Assembly (NCBI GenBank): GCA_036787815.1
Contig: DAIQOP010000073.1
Span: 1 to 15,925 of the forward strand
Direction of reading: 5' to 3'
From: DATBAK01 sp036787815
Lineage (GTDB): Bacteria > Actinomycetota > Acidimicrobiia > IMCC26256 > PALSA-610
Length of the DNA stretch: 15,925 nt
Part shown: piece after piece, positions 1 through 6,840 of the stretch
How the letters are laid out: each line of letters starts with the position of its first letter
How positions within the stretch are numbered: the stretch's first letter is position 1
The notes under the pieces: model-generated
The model's database searches: none
The model's input: the letters and a program-made list of their open reading frames with translations, nothing else
What the model was told of the DNA's origin: nothing
Made by a program: the position numbers and the translations under genes

Positions 1-391
1 CGGGTCTGATGACGTTGCCGAGCGGGACCTTGACGAGGACGCTGCCGCTACCGACCTGCGAGTCCGGCGAGCAGCCCCGGGGGCCGTGTGCGAGCAGGGC
101 CGAGCGCGTGCAGTTCGCGAGGCCGCTCGTGTCGACGCCCATTCCGGGAGGCAGGCGGACATCCAGGAGCGTGAGCGCGGCGGGCAGCGCTTGGTTGGGC
201 GCGGTGATCTGAAAGGCGAAAGCGATCGTGGTGCTCGCACCCAGGCGCTCGGGGCTGAGGCTGACGTGGAGCTTGGCGGTCTGTGTCGCCCGGGCGGCGC
301 CTGGCGAGCACGCGAACATCGTGAGGGCGCCCGTGACCGCTGCGATGCCAGCAAGCCCGGCCGCTTTACGCCCTCTGACTCGTGCGGTCAT
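1..391 (-). CDS. Exported protein of unknown function, partial (3' end beyond left edge)
   Basis: The reading frame starts at an ATG immediately after the TAG stop of the upstream gene (TAGATG junction) and is still open at base 1, so at least 130 residues are coded and the C-terminus is missing. Residues 1-9 are basic (MTARVRGRK), followed by a hydrophobic segment at about 10-28 and an A-R-A site near residue 35, which is a plausible signal peptidase I site. A cysteine at 28 gives only a weak lipobox (MFAC). The mature part looks beta-rich, with a pattern of LPPGM, a Cys at 94, GPRGC at 103-107 and S-Q-V-G-S-G. From memory this resembles repeat-type exported proteins of Actinomycetota/Thermoleophilia in which two cysteines flank a G-x-G segment; no function is known to me. 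No Shine-Dalgarno sequence is visible before the ATG, so translation probably depends on the upstream gene. Confidence 0.75.
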   Translation of the reverse strand, partial: MTARVRGRKAAGLAGIAAVTGALTMFACSPGAARATQTAKLHVSLSPERLGASTTIAFAFQITAPNQALPAALTLLDVRLPPGMGVDTSGLANCTRSALLAHGPRGCSPDSQVGSGSVLVKVPLGNVIRP

Positions 392-718
392 CTAGAGTCG
401 CAGCCTGCCGGTGATGTTGGTGGTCATCGCGTAGCTCGTGCGGTTGATCGTGCCCGGCGGGATCACGTGACCGGGTGGGAACCCGGTGATCGCGGTGCCC
501 GGCGAGACGCCGAGACTGCCGTTCAGGATGCTGCCGCCGGAGTTGGTGACGGTCGATGCACCGAGAACGGCGTACTGCGCCGCGGTGCCGAGTTGCACGG
601 TCGGCACGATCGCCGCGTTCGCGGCGGTCCCGATCATGAGCAGTGCGGCCGCGGCCACGGATGTGCACGCGGCGAACGTCGCGCCACGCCGGCGGCCCAC
701 GCCTACGGAGAAAGTCAT
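392..718 (-). CDS. Truncated DUF3494 (ice-binding-like) exported protein
   Basis: This is a 108-residue protein. Residues 1-36 form a signal peptide: basic FSVGVGRRRG, a hydrophobic core around 14-30, then an A-N-A site near 35. Residues 41-90 carry the N-terminal signature of the DUF3494 / ice-binding-like family (PF11999): VQLGTAAQYAVLGASTVTNS, then LNGSLGVSPGTAITGFPPG. Full DUF3494 domains are about 200 residues and fold as a beta-solenoid; here the homology stops near residue 90 and a TAG follows 18 residues later, so the solenoid cannot be complete. Neither of the other two frames downstream recovers the rest of the domain, which argues against a simple frameshift. The gene could be a decayed remnant, or a short secreted protein using only the cap of the fold. 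The stop codon abuts the ATG of the downstream exported protein. No strong ribosome binding site precedes its own ATG. Confidence 0.72.
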   Translation of the reverse strand: MTFSVGVGRRRGATFAACTSVAAAALLMIGTAANAAIVPTVQLGTAAQYAVLGASTVTNSGGSILNGSLGVSPGTAITGFPPGHVIPPGTINRTSYAMTTNITGRLRL

Positions 719-827
719 CACAGATCTCGTTTCGTACGAGCGAGGCATCGCCTCCAGCAGCACCGCCGCCGCAGGGGGGTTCTGGCCCCGTGTACGCCAC
801 GATCTGATGACCAGGCCCGCTCCACGC

Positions 828-850
828 CCGCCCGACGACTCGTCGGGCGG
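828..850. other. Perfect 10-bp inverted repeat in the 719-979 intergenic region
   Basis: CCGCCCGACG and CGTCGGGCGG are separated by the three bases ACT, giving a 10-bp perfect stem. It lies between the divergent DUF3494-like gene (minus) and the sunset-like gene (plus). No T-run follows on either strand, so a classic intrinsic terminator is unlikely; it could be an operator or a stem in the 5' leader of the minus-strand pair. The rest of this 261-base interval shows no convincing gene on either strand. A 93-codon minus-strand frame crossing it looks like chance, being rich in Arg, Cys and Trp. Confidence 0.55.
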
Positions 851-966
851 CGGTGGGAAGACCAGCACTCGGGTGGGATGTCGGCACCCGTTGCTCTCTT
901 GTCGGCACAACCGGACCCCGAACTGAAGGGATCTCCGGGGTCGACGTCGACGAATCCGCCGCGTGC

Positions 967-979
967 GACAATCGCCGCC
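967..979 (+). promoter_or_regulatory. -10 box of a leaderless promoter for the sunset-like gene
   Basis: GACAAT at 967-972 is followed by a 7-base spacer and then the GTG at 980. There is no Shine-Dalgarno sequence. In actinobacteria a -10 hexamer ending 6-7 nt before the start codon places transcription initiation on the start codon itself. The same geometry recurs at several other genes in this window. Confidence 0.5.
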
Positions 980-1378
980 GTGCACAAGGCGAAGGTCACC
1001 GGGATCGTGGCGGGAGTCGTCGGCGGCGCGATCTATGCCGCGTGGCGCGCCTACCGGGCGCGCATGCCCGCGGCCACCACCGGTGGCTCGTGGGAACCGG
1101 CTCCGTTCCCGTTCCCTCCGATCCCCCGCCCGTCGGTGATCCGGCTCACGCCGCCCACACCCACGCCGGCGCCGAAGCCGGCACCCGCCTCCGAGACCGA
1201 GACGTGGCTCGAGCCGGTCGACGGCGAGTGCCCCCCGACGCACCCGGTGAAGGGCAAGCTCACGAGCGGTATCTACCACCGGCCCGGCGGGCTCAACTAC
1301 GTGCGCACCCGCCCCGACCGCTGCTACGTCGACGCCGCGGCCGCGGAGGCAGCGGGGCTGCGCGCGTCGAAGCGCTAG
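980..1378 (+). CDS. Small membrane-anchored protein with C-terminal sunset-like Cys domain
   Basis: This is a 132-residue protein. The GTG start is chosen because the -10-like GACAAT ends 7 nt upstream and because residues 6-24 then form an N-terminal membrane helix (GIVAGVVGGAIYAAW) followed by basic YRAR. Residues 38-75 are a Pro/Thr/Ala-rich linker. Residues 83-132 hold a compact domain: EC84PPTHPVKGK, then SGIYHRPGGLNY, then RPDRC115Y, and a final AAEAAGLRAS. This Cys...KG...IYH.PGG..Y...P..C pattern matches what is annotated in actinobacteria as a 'sunset domain' (from memory), usually at the C-terminus of exported or anchored proteins; its role is unknown to me. It probably sits at the membrane with the Cys domain outside. 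The gene converges on serA, whose stop codon is 41 nt away. Confidence 0.8.
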   Translation: MHKAKVTGIVAGVVGGAIYAAWRAYRARMPAATTGGSWEPAPFPFPPIPRPSVIRLTPPTPTPAPKPAPASETETWLEPVDGECPPTHPVKGKLTSGIYHRPGGLNYVRTRPDRCYVDAAAAEAAGLRASKR

Positions 1379-1384
1379 CGACGC

Positions 1385-1432
1385 GTGTCATCCGAGCTCG
1401 GTGTCATCCGAGCTCGGTGTCATCCAAGCTCG
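1385..1432. repeat. 16-bp unit in three tandem copies over the serA stop codon
   Basis: GTGTCATCCGAGCTCG occurs at 1385-1400 and 1401-1416; the third copy, 1417-1432, differs by one base (CCAAGCTCG). The third copy contains the last codons and the TGA stop of serA (1420-1422, minus strand), so the other two are duplicates of the serA 3' end lying just beyond it. The unit is not a multiple of three, and the extra copies are outside the coding region. Confidence 0.9.
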
Positions 1433-3012
1433 ATCGCCTTCGCGTCGACGATGCCCGGGCACGACCGCAGCGCCTCGACGACGGCTGCGGGCACCGGGCC
1501 GCGCGTGGAGATTGCCATCATCGCCGCGATACCGCTCGGGCTCCGACCGACGTCCATGTCGTCGATGTTGACCCCGGCCTCGCCGAGGATCGTGCCGACC
1601 ATGCCGATCACACCGGGCACGTCGTCGTTGCGCACGACGAGCATGTGGCTCGACGGCGGCAGGTCGACGATGTGCTCGTCGAGGCCGACGATGCGCGGCG
1701 AGTCCGACTTCCCGTACAGCGTGCCGGCGACGTGGGTGGGCCGACCGTCGGCGATGCCGCGCACCGTCACGAGGTTCACGTAGTCGCGCGCGGAGGCCGA
1801 GCTGGTCGACCGCACGACGACACCGCGCTCCTCGGCGAGCTGCGGCGCGTTCACGAAGGTGACGGGCTCGTCGACGACCGGCGAGAGCAGGCCCTTGAGC
1901 ACCGAGAGGGTGAGCACCCGGCAGTCGTAGTCGGCGATCGCCCCTTCGAAGTTCACGTCGACGGTCTCCGGCGCGGCGCCGGCGAGCGCGGTGAACAGGC
2001 GACCCAGGCGCTCGGCGAGCGGGAGGTACGGGCGCAGGGTCTCGGCCGCCTCGGACGCGGCGACGTTGACCGCGAAGGGCACGAAGTCCCCGTTGAGCGC
2101 GAGCACGACCTGCTCCGCGATCGTGTTGCCGGCCTTGTCCTGCGCCTCGACCGTCGACGCGCCGAGGTGCGGGGTGACGACGACCGAATCGAGCTCGAAC
2201 AGCGGCGACTCCGTGGTCGGTTCCTTCACGAACACGTCGATGGCGGCGCCGGCGACCTTGCCGTCGCGGATCGCGGCCGCGAGCGCGGCCTCGTCGACGA
2301 TGCCACCGCGCGCGGTGTTGACGATGCGCAACCCGGGCTTGGCCTTGGCCAGCACCTCGGCTCCGATGAGCCCGATCGTCTCGGGCGTCTTCGGGAGGTG
2401 CACGGTGACGAAGTCCGACTCCGCGACGATGGCGTCGACGGTGGGCACGAGCTGCACGCCGAGCTGGCGGGCCCGCTCCGCGCTGACGAACGGGTCGTAG
2501 GCGATGAGGTGCATGCCGAACGCGCTCGCGCGCTGCGCGACGAGCACCCCGACCCGACCCAGACCGACGATGCCGAGGGTCTTGCCGTTCAGCTCGACGC
2601 CTTCCCAGCGGCTGCGGTTCCAGCTCCCGGCGACGAGGTCGGCGTGCGCCTGCGGGATGTTGCGGGCCTGGGCGAGCATCAGCGCGATCGTGTGCTCGGC
2701 CGCCGACAGCACGTTCGACTGCGGCGCGTTCACGACCATGACGCCGCGGCGTGTGGCCTCTGCGACGTCGACGTTGTCGAGCCCGATCCCCGCGCGGCCC
2801 ACCACCACGAGGTCGGGCGCCGCCGCGAGCACGTCGGCGTCGACACGGGTCGCGCTGCGGATCACCAACGCCGAGACGCCGGGGAGCACCGCGATCAGCT
2901 CGTCCTTGGTGAGTCCGATGCGCTCGTCGACCTCGAGGCCCGAGTCTCGGAGGAGCGCGAGCCCGCGCGCCGCGATCGGTTCGGCGATGAGTACCCGTTG
3001 CTGCTCAGACAT
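1420..3012 (-). CDS. serA: D-3-phosphoglycerate dehydrogenase, long form with ASB and ACT domains
   Basis: SerA oxidises 3-phosphoglycerate to 3-phosphohydroxypyruvate with NAD+, the first step of serine synthesis in the cytosol. With the ATG at 3012 the protein has 530 residues, close to the roughly 528 of mycobacterial SerA. The Rossmann motif GLGRVG is at 150-155 with the NAD-ribose Asp at 173. The catalytic triad is visible as Arg235 (NTARGG), Glu264 (VKEP) and His282 (PHLGAST). The ASB domain spans about 315-450 and the C-terminal ACT domain about 455-530, which in this family allows serine feedback control. I prefer ATG 3012 because GAGGG (3021-3025, minus strand) lies 8 nt upstream. 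A GTG at 3027 would add five residues and overlap the upstream stop, but it has no ribosome binding site. The gene is co-transcribed with the upstream aminotransferase. Confidence 0.96.
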   Translation of the reverse strand: MSEQQRVLIAEPIAARGLALLRDSGLEVDERIGLTKDELIAVLPGVSALVIRSATRVDADVLAAAPDLVVVGRAGIGLDNVDVAEATRRGVMVVNAPQSNVLSAAEHTIALMLAQARNIPQAHADLVAGSWNRSRWEGVELNGKTLGIVGLGRVGVLVAQRASAFGMHLIAYDPFVSAERARQLGVQLVPTVDAIVAESDFVTVHLPKTPETIGLIGAEVLAKAKPGLRIVNTARGGIVDEAALAAAIRDGKVAGAAIDVFVKEPTTESPLFELDSVVVTPHLGASTVEAQDKAGNTIAEQVVLALNGDFVPFAVNVAASEAAETLRPYLPLAERLGRLFTALAGAAPETVDVNFEGAIADYDCRVLTLSVLKGLLSPVVDEPVTFVNAPQLAEERGVVVRSTSSASARDYVNLVTVRGIADGRPTHVAGTLYGKSDSPRIVGLDEHIVDLPPSSHMLVVRNDDVPGVIGMVGTILGEAGVNIDDMDVGRSPSGIAAMMAISTRGPVPAAVVEALRSCPGIVDAKAIELG

Positions 3013-3023
3013 GGAGAGGTCCC

Positions 3024-4214
3024 TCACGACAGGATCGTGGCGATACGGCCGACGCCCTCGCCGAGGTCGTCGTCGCCGAGCGCGAACGACAACCGGCAGT
3101 ACCCGGGAGCGCCGAACGCCTCGCCGGGGACGATCGCGACCTTCGCGACGTCGAGCAGCACTTCGCAGAGCTCGAGTGTGGTGGCGGGGCGGCGACCGGC
3201 GATCTCGCGCCCGAGCACCCCCTCGAACGACGGGAAGCAGTAGAACGCGCCTTCGGGCTCCAGGCAGCGGACCCCGTCGATGCCGGCGAGCAGGCTGTGC
3301 ATCAGCCGCCCGCGACGCTCGAACGCGGCGCGCATCTCACCGACCGCGACGAGATCGCCCGTCACCGCGGCGAGCGCGGCGCGCTGCGCGACGTTCGACA
3401 CGTTCGACGTCGACTGCGACTGGAAGTTGACCGCCGCGGCCGTGACGTCGGGCGGCGAGATCATCCACCCCACCCGCCATCCGGTCATCGCGTAGGTCTT
3501 GGCGACGCCGTTGAGCACGATGCAGCGCTCGGCGAGGTCGGGCACCAGCGTGGGCATCGAGGTGAATTGGTGATCACCGAAGGTGAGGTGCTCGTAGATC
3601 TCGTCGGTGACCACCCAGATGCCGTGCTCGACAGCCCACCGGCCGATGGCCTCGACCTCGTCGGGCGGGTACACCGCGCCGGTCGGGTTGCTCGGCGACA
3701 CGAACAACAGCGCCTTCGTACGGGGTGTGAGGGCTGCCTCGAGCTGGGCGATCGTGACCCGGAACCCACTCGCCTCACCGGTCGGCACCACGACGGGCAC
3801 CCCTCCCCCGAGCGTGATCGCCTCCGGATAGGTGGTCCAGTAGGGGGCGGGGCAGAGCACCTCGTCGCCGGGGTCGAGCAGCACCTGGAAGGTCGTGTAG
3901 ACGGCGTGCTTCCCGCCGTTGGTGACCAGCACCTGCGCGCCGGTGACGTCGAAGCCCGAATCGCGCTTGGTCTTGTGGGCGATGGCCTCCCGCAGGTCGG
4001 GGAGCCCGGCCGTGGGCGTGTACCGGTGGTTTCGCGGGTCCCGGCATGCCGCGACGGCCGCCTCGACCACGTGCGCGGGGGTCGGGAAGTCGGGTTCGCC
4101 CGCCCCGAAGCCAATGACGTCTTCACCCGCAGCCTGCAGTGCCTTGGCCCGCGCGTCGACCGCGAGGGTCGCCGATTCCTTGATCGCGGCGATGCGTCGC
4201 GAGATCCTGGCCAT
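3024..4214 (-). CDS. Class I PLP aminotransferase, aspartate aminotransferase type (gamma subgroup)
   Basis: This 396-residue enzyme has the fold-type I aminotransferase signatures: GEPDFPTP at 39-46, YTPTAGLPDLR at 65-75, SPSNPTG (Asn176), VTDEIYEHL (Asp204, Tyr207), VAKTYAMTGWRVG with the PLP lysine Lys239, and Arg374 (YCRLSFA), which binds the substrate alpha-carboxylate. These match bacterial type Ib (Thermus-like) aspartate aminotransferases, which interconvert aspartate/2-oxoglutarate and oxaloacetate/glutamate; some also accept other 2-oxo acids. ATG 4214 is chosen because AAGGA (4224-4228, minus strand) lies 9 nt upstream and the protein then begins with the family-typical ARISRRIAAIKESAT. 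Its stop is 11 nt before the serA ATG, so the two form an operon. An additional role on phosphohydroxypyruvate is possible but is inference only. Confidence 0.92.
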   Translation of the reverse strand: MARISRRIAAIKESATLAVDARAKALQAAGEDVIGFGAGEPDFPTPAHVVEAAVAACRDPRNHRYTPTAGLPDLREAIAHKTKRDSGFDVTGAQVLVTNGGKHAVYTTFQVLLDPGDEVLCPAPYWTTYPEAITLGGGVPVVVPTGEASGFRVTIAQLEAALTPRTKALLFVSPSNPTGAVYPPDEVEAIGRWAVEHGIWVVTDEIYEHLTFGDHQFTSMPTLVPDLAERCIVLNGVAKTYAMTGWRVGWMISPPDVTAAAVNFQSQSTSNVSNVAQRAALAAVTGDLVAVGEMRAAFERRGRLMHSLLAGIDGVRCLEPEGAFYCFPSFEGVLGREIAGRRPATTLELCEVLLDVAKVAIVPGEAFGAPGYCRLSFALGDDDLGEGVGRIATILS

Positions 4215-4257
4215 GGTCGCCCATCCTTGCACGACCCGCTTCGGCAACCGGCACGGA

Positions 4258-4270
4258 TAACCTCGTGTGG
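4258..4270 (+). promoter_or_regulatory. -10 box of a leaderless promoter for the D,D-carboxypeptidase
   Basis: TAACCT (4258-4263) fits the actinobacterial TANNNT -10 consensus and ends 7 nt before the ATG at 4271, with no Shine-Dalgarno sequence. This supports ATG 4271 over the in-frame GTG at 4265, which would fall upstream of the predicted transcription start. The complementary GGTTATCC could act as a weak -10 for the divergent aminotransferase operon, only 57 bases away. Confidence 0.55.
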
Positions 4271-5638
4271 ATGGCTCGACGAGCCGGCCGGGTCCTGGTC
4301 GCGTTCACCTGCTGCCTGACCGCGCTCCTCGGCGCGGGACGAGGCGTTGCCTCGGCCCTGCCGACGCCGACCACCGCGCCTCCGATCCCTCCCCAGGCGT
4401 GGATCGTCGCCGACGCCGGCACCGGCGAGATCCTCGCCGCGGCCAACGAGCACACCGCCCTCCGTCCGGCCAGCACCTCGAAGGTCATGACAGCCATCAC
4501 CGCCGTCGAACGCCTCCCCCTCGACGCGACCATCACCGTGAGCGCCCTCGCCGAGTCGCAGCCGGCCAGCAAGATCAACATGAAGGCGGGCCAGCGCTGG
4601 ACCCTCCAGGACGCGCTCGCGTCGTTGCTCGTCGTGTCGGCCAACGACGCCGCGTACGCGATCGCCGAGGCGACCTCGGGCAGCGTCGCCGCCTTCGCGA
4701 AGGCGGAGGCCACGACCGGCCGCCAGCTCGGCATGAAGGACAGCACCTTCGCTGACCCCGCGGGACTCGACGACGGCAACGCGTTCCGGGGCGGACCCCT
4801 GATGAGCGCGTACGACCTCGCGATCTCGACCCGCAACGCGCTGCGGGTGCCGGCGCTCGCGCATCTCGCGGCGTCGGCGAGCGTCGACTTCACCGGGCCC
4901 GACGGCCCGCACCATCTCGTCAACCACAACAAGCTGGTGAGCGGGCACCTCTACGCGGGCGCCAACGGCTTCAAGACCGGATTCACCAACAAGGCCGGGC
5001 ACACGCTCATCGCCACGGCGACCCGCAACGGCCGCACGCTCATCGCCGTGGTGCTCAACACCTGGGACGCCTACGGCTGGGCCGAGCACTTCCTCGACGT
5101 GGGATTCGCGAAGGCGCGGGGCACCGGGACCGGCACCGCACTGCCGGCTCCCCAGGTCACCACGTACTCGGCGCGGGCCGCGCAGTTCGCCGCCTTCCGG
5201 CACCTCGCCCCCGGATCGGTGTCCGGTGCGACCGCCGTGGCCGCGACCAACCCTCGTGCACCCTCGACGTCGGCACCCGCGTCGACGCAGGGTCGCACGG
5301 TCAACACCGCGCTCGCCTCAGGGGCGAAGCTCACGGGCAAGCTCGCGGCGGCGACGGTACCGGCAAAGTCGGGCGGCGGCGTGTCGGCGTCGACGATCCT
5401 GCTCCTCGTGCTCTTCTTCGTACTCGCCACGCTGTACGTGCTGCGCGTGCGGGCGGTCCGCCGCGCCCGTGCGCGGCGGCTCGCGCGGCGCCGCGCCACC
5501 CAGAGCATGATGCGACGCGGCTCGTTGCCGATCGTCGACGGCCGCTACCGCACCGGCACCCGCGTCGGGAAACCGGTCGAGTCACACGTGCAGATCCACC
5601 AGTCCCCCGACTCGGGGGACGCCCGAGCCTCGGGCTGA
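4271..5638 (+). CDS. D-alanyl-D-alanine carboxypeptidase (class C low-mass PBP, S11 family)
   Basis: The enzyme trims the terminal D-Ala from peptidoglycan stem peptides outside the membrane. It has 455 residues. A signal peptide occupies about 1-30. The penicillin-binding motifs are all present: S68-T-S-K71 (nucleophile and general base), S123-A-N125, and K235-T-G237 in GFKTGFT. The catalytic domain ends near residue 285. An Ala/Thr/Ser/Pro-rich linker runs to about 372, then a strongly hydrophobic helix at 374-392 (TILLLVLFFVLATLYVL) is followed by an Arg-rich tail (RVRAVRRARARRLARRR) and about 45 further residues. The tail should lie in the cytoplasm, which differs from Escherichia coli DacA, where an amphipathic C-terminal helix attaches to the outer face of the membrane. 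The gene converges on the helicase with no bases between the stop codons. Confidence 0.92.
   Translation: MARRAGRVLVAFTCCLTALLGAGRGVASALPTPTTAPPIPPQAWIVADAGTGEILAAANEHTALRPASTSKVMTAITAVERLPLDATITVSALAESQPASKINMKAGQRWTLQDALASLLVVSANDAAYAIAEATSGSVAAFAKAEATTGRQLGMKDSTFADPAGLDDGNAFRGGPLMSAYDLAISTRNALRVPALAHLAASASVDFTGPDGPHHLVNHNKLVSGHLYAGANGFKTGFTNKAGHTLIATATRNGRTLIAVVLNTWDAYGWAEHFLDVGFAKARGTGTGTALPAPQVTTYSARAAQFAAFRHLAPGSVSGATAVAATNPRAPSTSAPASTQGRTVNTALASGAKLTGKLAAATVPAKSGGGVSASTILLLVLFFVLATLYVLRVRAVRRARARRLARRRATQSMMRRGSLPIVDGRYRTGTRVGKPVESHVQIHQSPDSGDARASG
5603..5635. terminator. Twin hairpins at the convergent carboxypeptidase and helicase ends
   Basis: TCCCCCGACTCGGGGGA (5603-5619) is an inverted repeat with 8-base arms, and GCCCGAGCCTCGGGC (5621-5635) has 7-base arms. 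They are one base apart and lie in the last codons of the carboxypeptidase, ending just before its TGA and before the helicase TAG. Both read as stems on either strand, which suits a bidirectional transcription end, but no T-run follows, so termination would not be of the classic intrinsic type. Confidence 0.5.
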
Positions 5639-6814
5639 CTACACGAGGGCTGCGGAGCCTTCGGAGGCGAGCGACGACAGGTCGGCGAGCCGGGGATCGT
5701 TCGAGAAGAGCTCGACGATCGGCTGCGCCAGTCCGAGGCGCTTCTGCAGCACCCGGACCGAGTTCTCCTCGTTCCAGAGCGAGAGCGTGACCGCGACACC
5801 CGCGGCGCCGGCCCGTGCGGTACGGCCCGATCGGTGCAGGTAGGCCTTGTGATCCTCGGGCAGGTCGTAGTGCACGACGACGTCGACGCTGTCGATGTCG
5901 AGGCCGCGGGCGGCGACGTCGGTCGCGACGAGCGCCTGGATCTTGCCGCTCGTGAAGTCGGCGAGCGCCTGCTCACGCGTTCCCTGCCGCAGGTCGCCGT
6001 GGATCGCGCCGCAGCGGATCTTTTCGCGCTCCAGATTGCGCACGAGCCGATCGGCGCCGCGCTTGGTACGCATGAAGATGAGCGTGCGCTCGTTGTTCTG
6101 CACGATCGCGGAGACGACCTTGGTCTTGTCCATCTCGTGGACGAGCAGGAACGCGTGGTCCATCTCGTCGACGGTCATGTCGTCGGACACGACTTCGTGC
6201 TCGATCGGGTCGTGGAGGTAGCGCTGCACGAGGCGGTTGACCGCGCCGTCGAGCGTCGCCGAGAACAACATCGTCTGCGGTTCCGACTCGATCTTGTACA
6301 GCAGCTTCTGCACCTGCGGGAGGAATCCCATGTCGACCATGCGGTCGGCCTCGTCGAGCACGAGCACCTCGACCTCGCGCAGGATCATCTCGCCGCGCTC
6401 CATGAGGTCGATGAGCCGGCCGGGGGTACCGATGACGATGTCGACACCACGATGCAACGCGCGGATCTGACGATCCATCGAGACACCGCCGTACACGGCG
6501 ACGACGCTGCGGTCGCACACCTTCGCGAGGGGCTCGAGCACCGCGGTCACCTGGTTGGCGAGCTCACGCGTCGGGAGGAGGATGAGGGCCTTCGGGTGCT
6601 TCGGACGGGCCTTGCCGACCCGCTCGATGAGCGGGATGCCGAACGCCAGGGTCTTGCCCGATCCGGTCTTGGCCTTGCCGCAGATGTCGCGGCCGGCGAG
6701 CGCGTCCCGGATGGTGAGGGCCTGGATGGCGAACGGCTCGAGAATGCCGTCGGCACGCAATGCCGCGGCAAGGTCTGCGGAGACGCCGAGCGCCTCGAAT
6801 CCTTCAGTGGTCAC
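5639..6814 (-). CDS. DEAD-box ATP-dependent RNA helicase (minimal core)
   Basis: This is a 391-residue RNA helicase expected to unwind short RNA duplexes using ATP, acting in ribosome assembly or mRNA decay. All core motifs are present in order: the Q motif region (FEALG at 6-10, Q31), Walker A AKTGSGKT (48-55), PTREL (81-85), TPGR (130-133), DEAD (154-157), SAT (185-187), ARGLDI near 302-307 and HRSGRTARAG (327-336). Motif VI has Ser and Ala where the common form is HRIGRTGRAG, a variant I believe is frequent in actinobacteria. There is almost no C-terminal extension, so it lacks the basic or Gly-rich tails seen in many RhlE or DeaD proteins. The start is GTG 6814, as MTTEGFEALG begins the Q-motif region; the ribosome binding site is weak. 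The upstream leader appears long and structured. Confidence 0.94.
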   Translation of the reverse strand: MTTEGFEALGVSADLAAALRADGILEPFAIQALTIRDALAGRDICGKAKTGSGKTLAFGIPLIERVGKARPKHPKALILLPTRELANQVTAVLEPLAKVCDRSVVAVYGGVSMDRQIRALHRGVDIVIGTPGRLIDLMERGEMILREVEVLVLDEADRMVDMGFLPQVQKLLYKIESEPQTMLFSATLDGAVNRLVQRYLHDPIEHEVVSDDMTVDEMDHAFLLVHEMDKTKVVSAIVQNNERTLIFMRTKRGADRLVRNLEREKIRCGAIHGDLRQGTREQALADFTSGKIQALVATDVAARGLDIDSVDVVVHYDLPEDHKAYLHRSGRTARAGAAGVAVTLSLWNEENSVRVLQKRLGLAQPIVELFSNDPRLADLSSLASEGSAALV

Positions 6815-6840
6815 GAATCTGCTTTCGTCGTCGGGAGGAC

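Noticed and set aside
86..979. Long 5' extension of the sunset-like gene's frame
   Set aside because: The extension lies antisense to the two exported-protein genes and has Arg/Gly-rich shadow composition; the GTG at 980 with its -10 box and membrane helix is a better start.
719..979. Possible riboswitch (c-di-GMP, c-di-AMP or SAM type) ahead of the DUF3494 gene
   Set aside because: I compared the minus-strand leader with remembered core motifs of these classes and found no match beyond the plain hairpin.
853..3243. A 796-codon open frame on the plus strand across serA
   Set aside because: It is antisense to serA, rich in Arg, Asp, Glu, Gly and His, with no domain; high GC at third codon positions keeps the opposite strand open.
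3485..5203. A 572-codon minus-strand frame across the carboxypeptidase
   Set aside because: It overlaps two well-supported genes (carboxypeptidase and aminotransferase) and is low-complexity Arg/Gly/Ser sequence.
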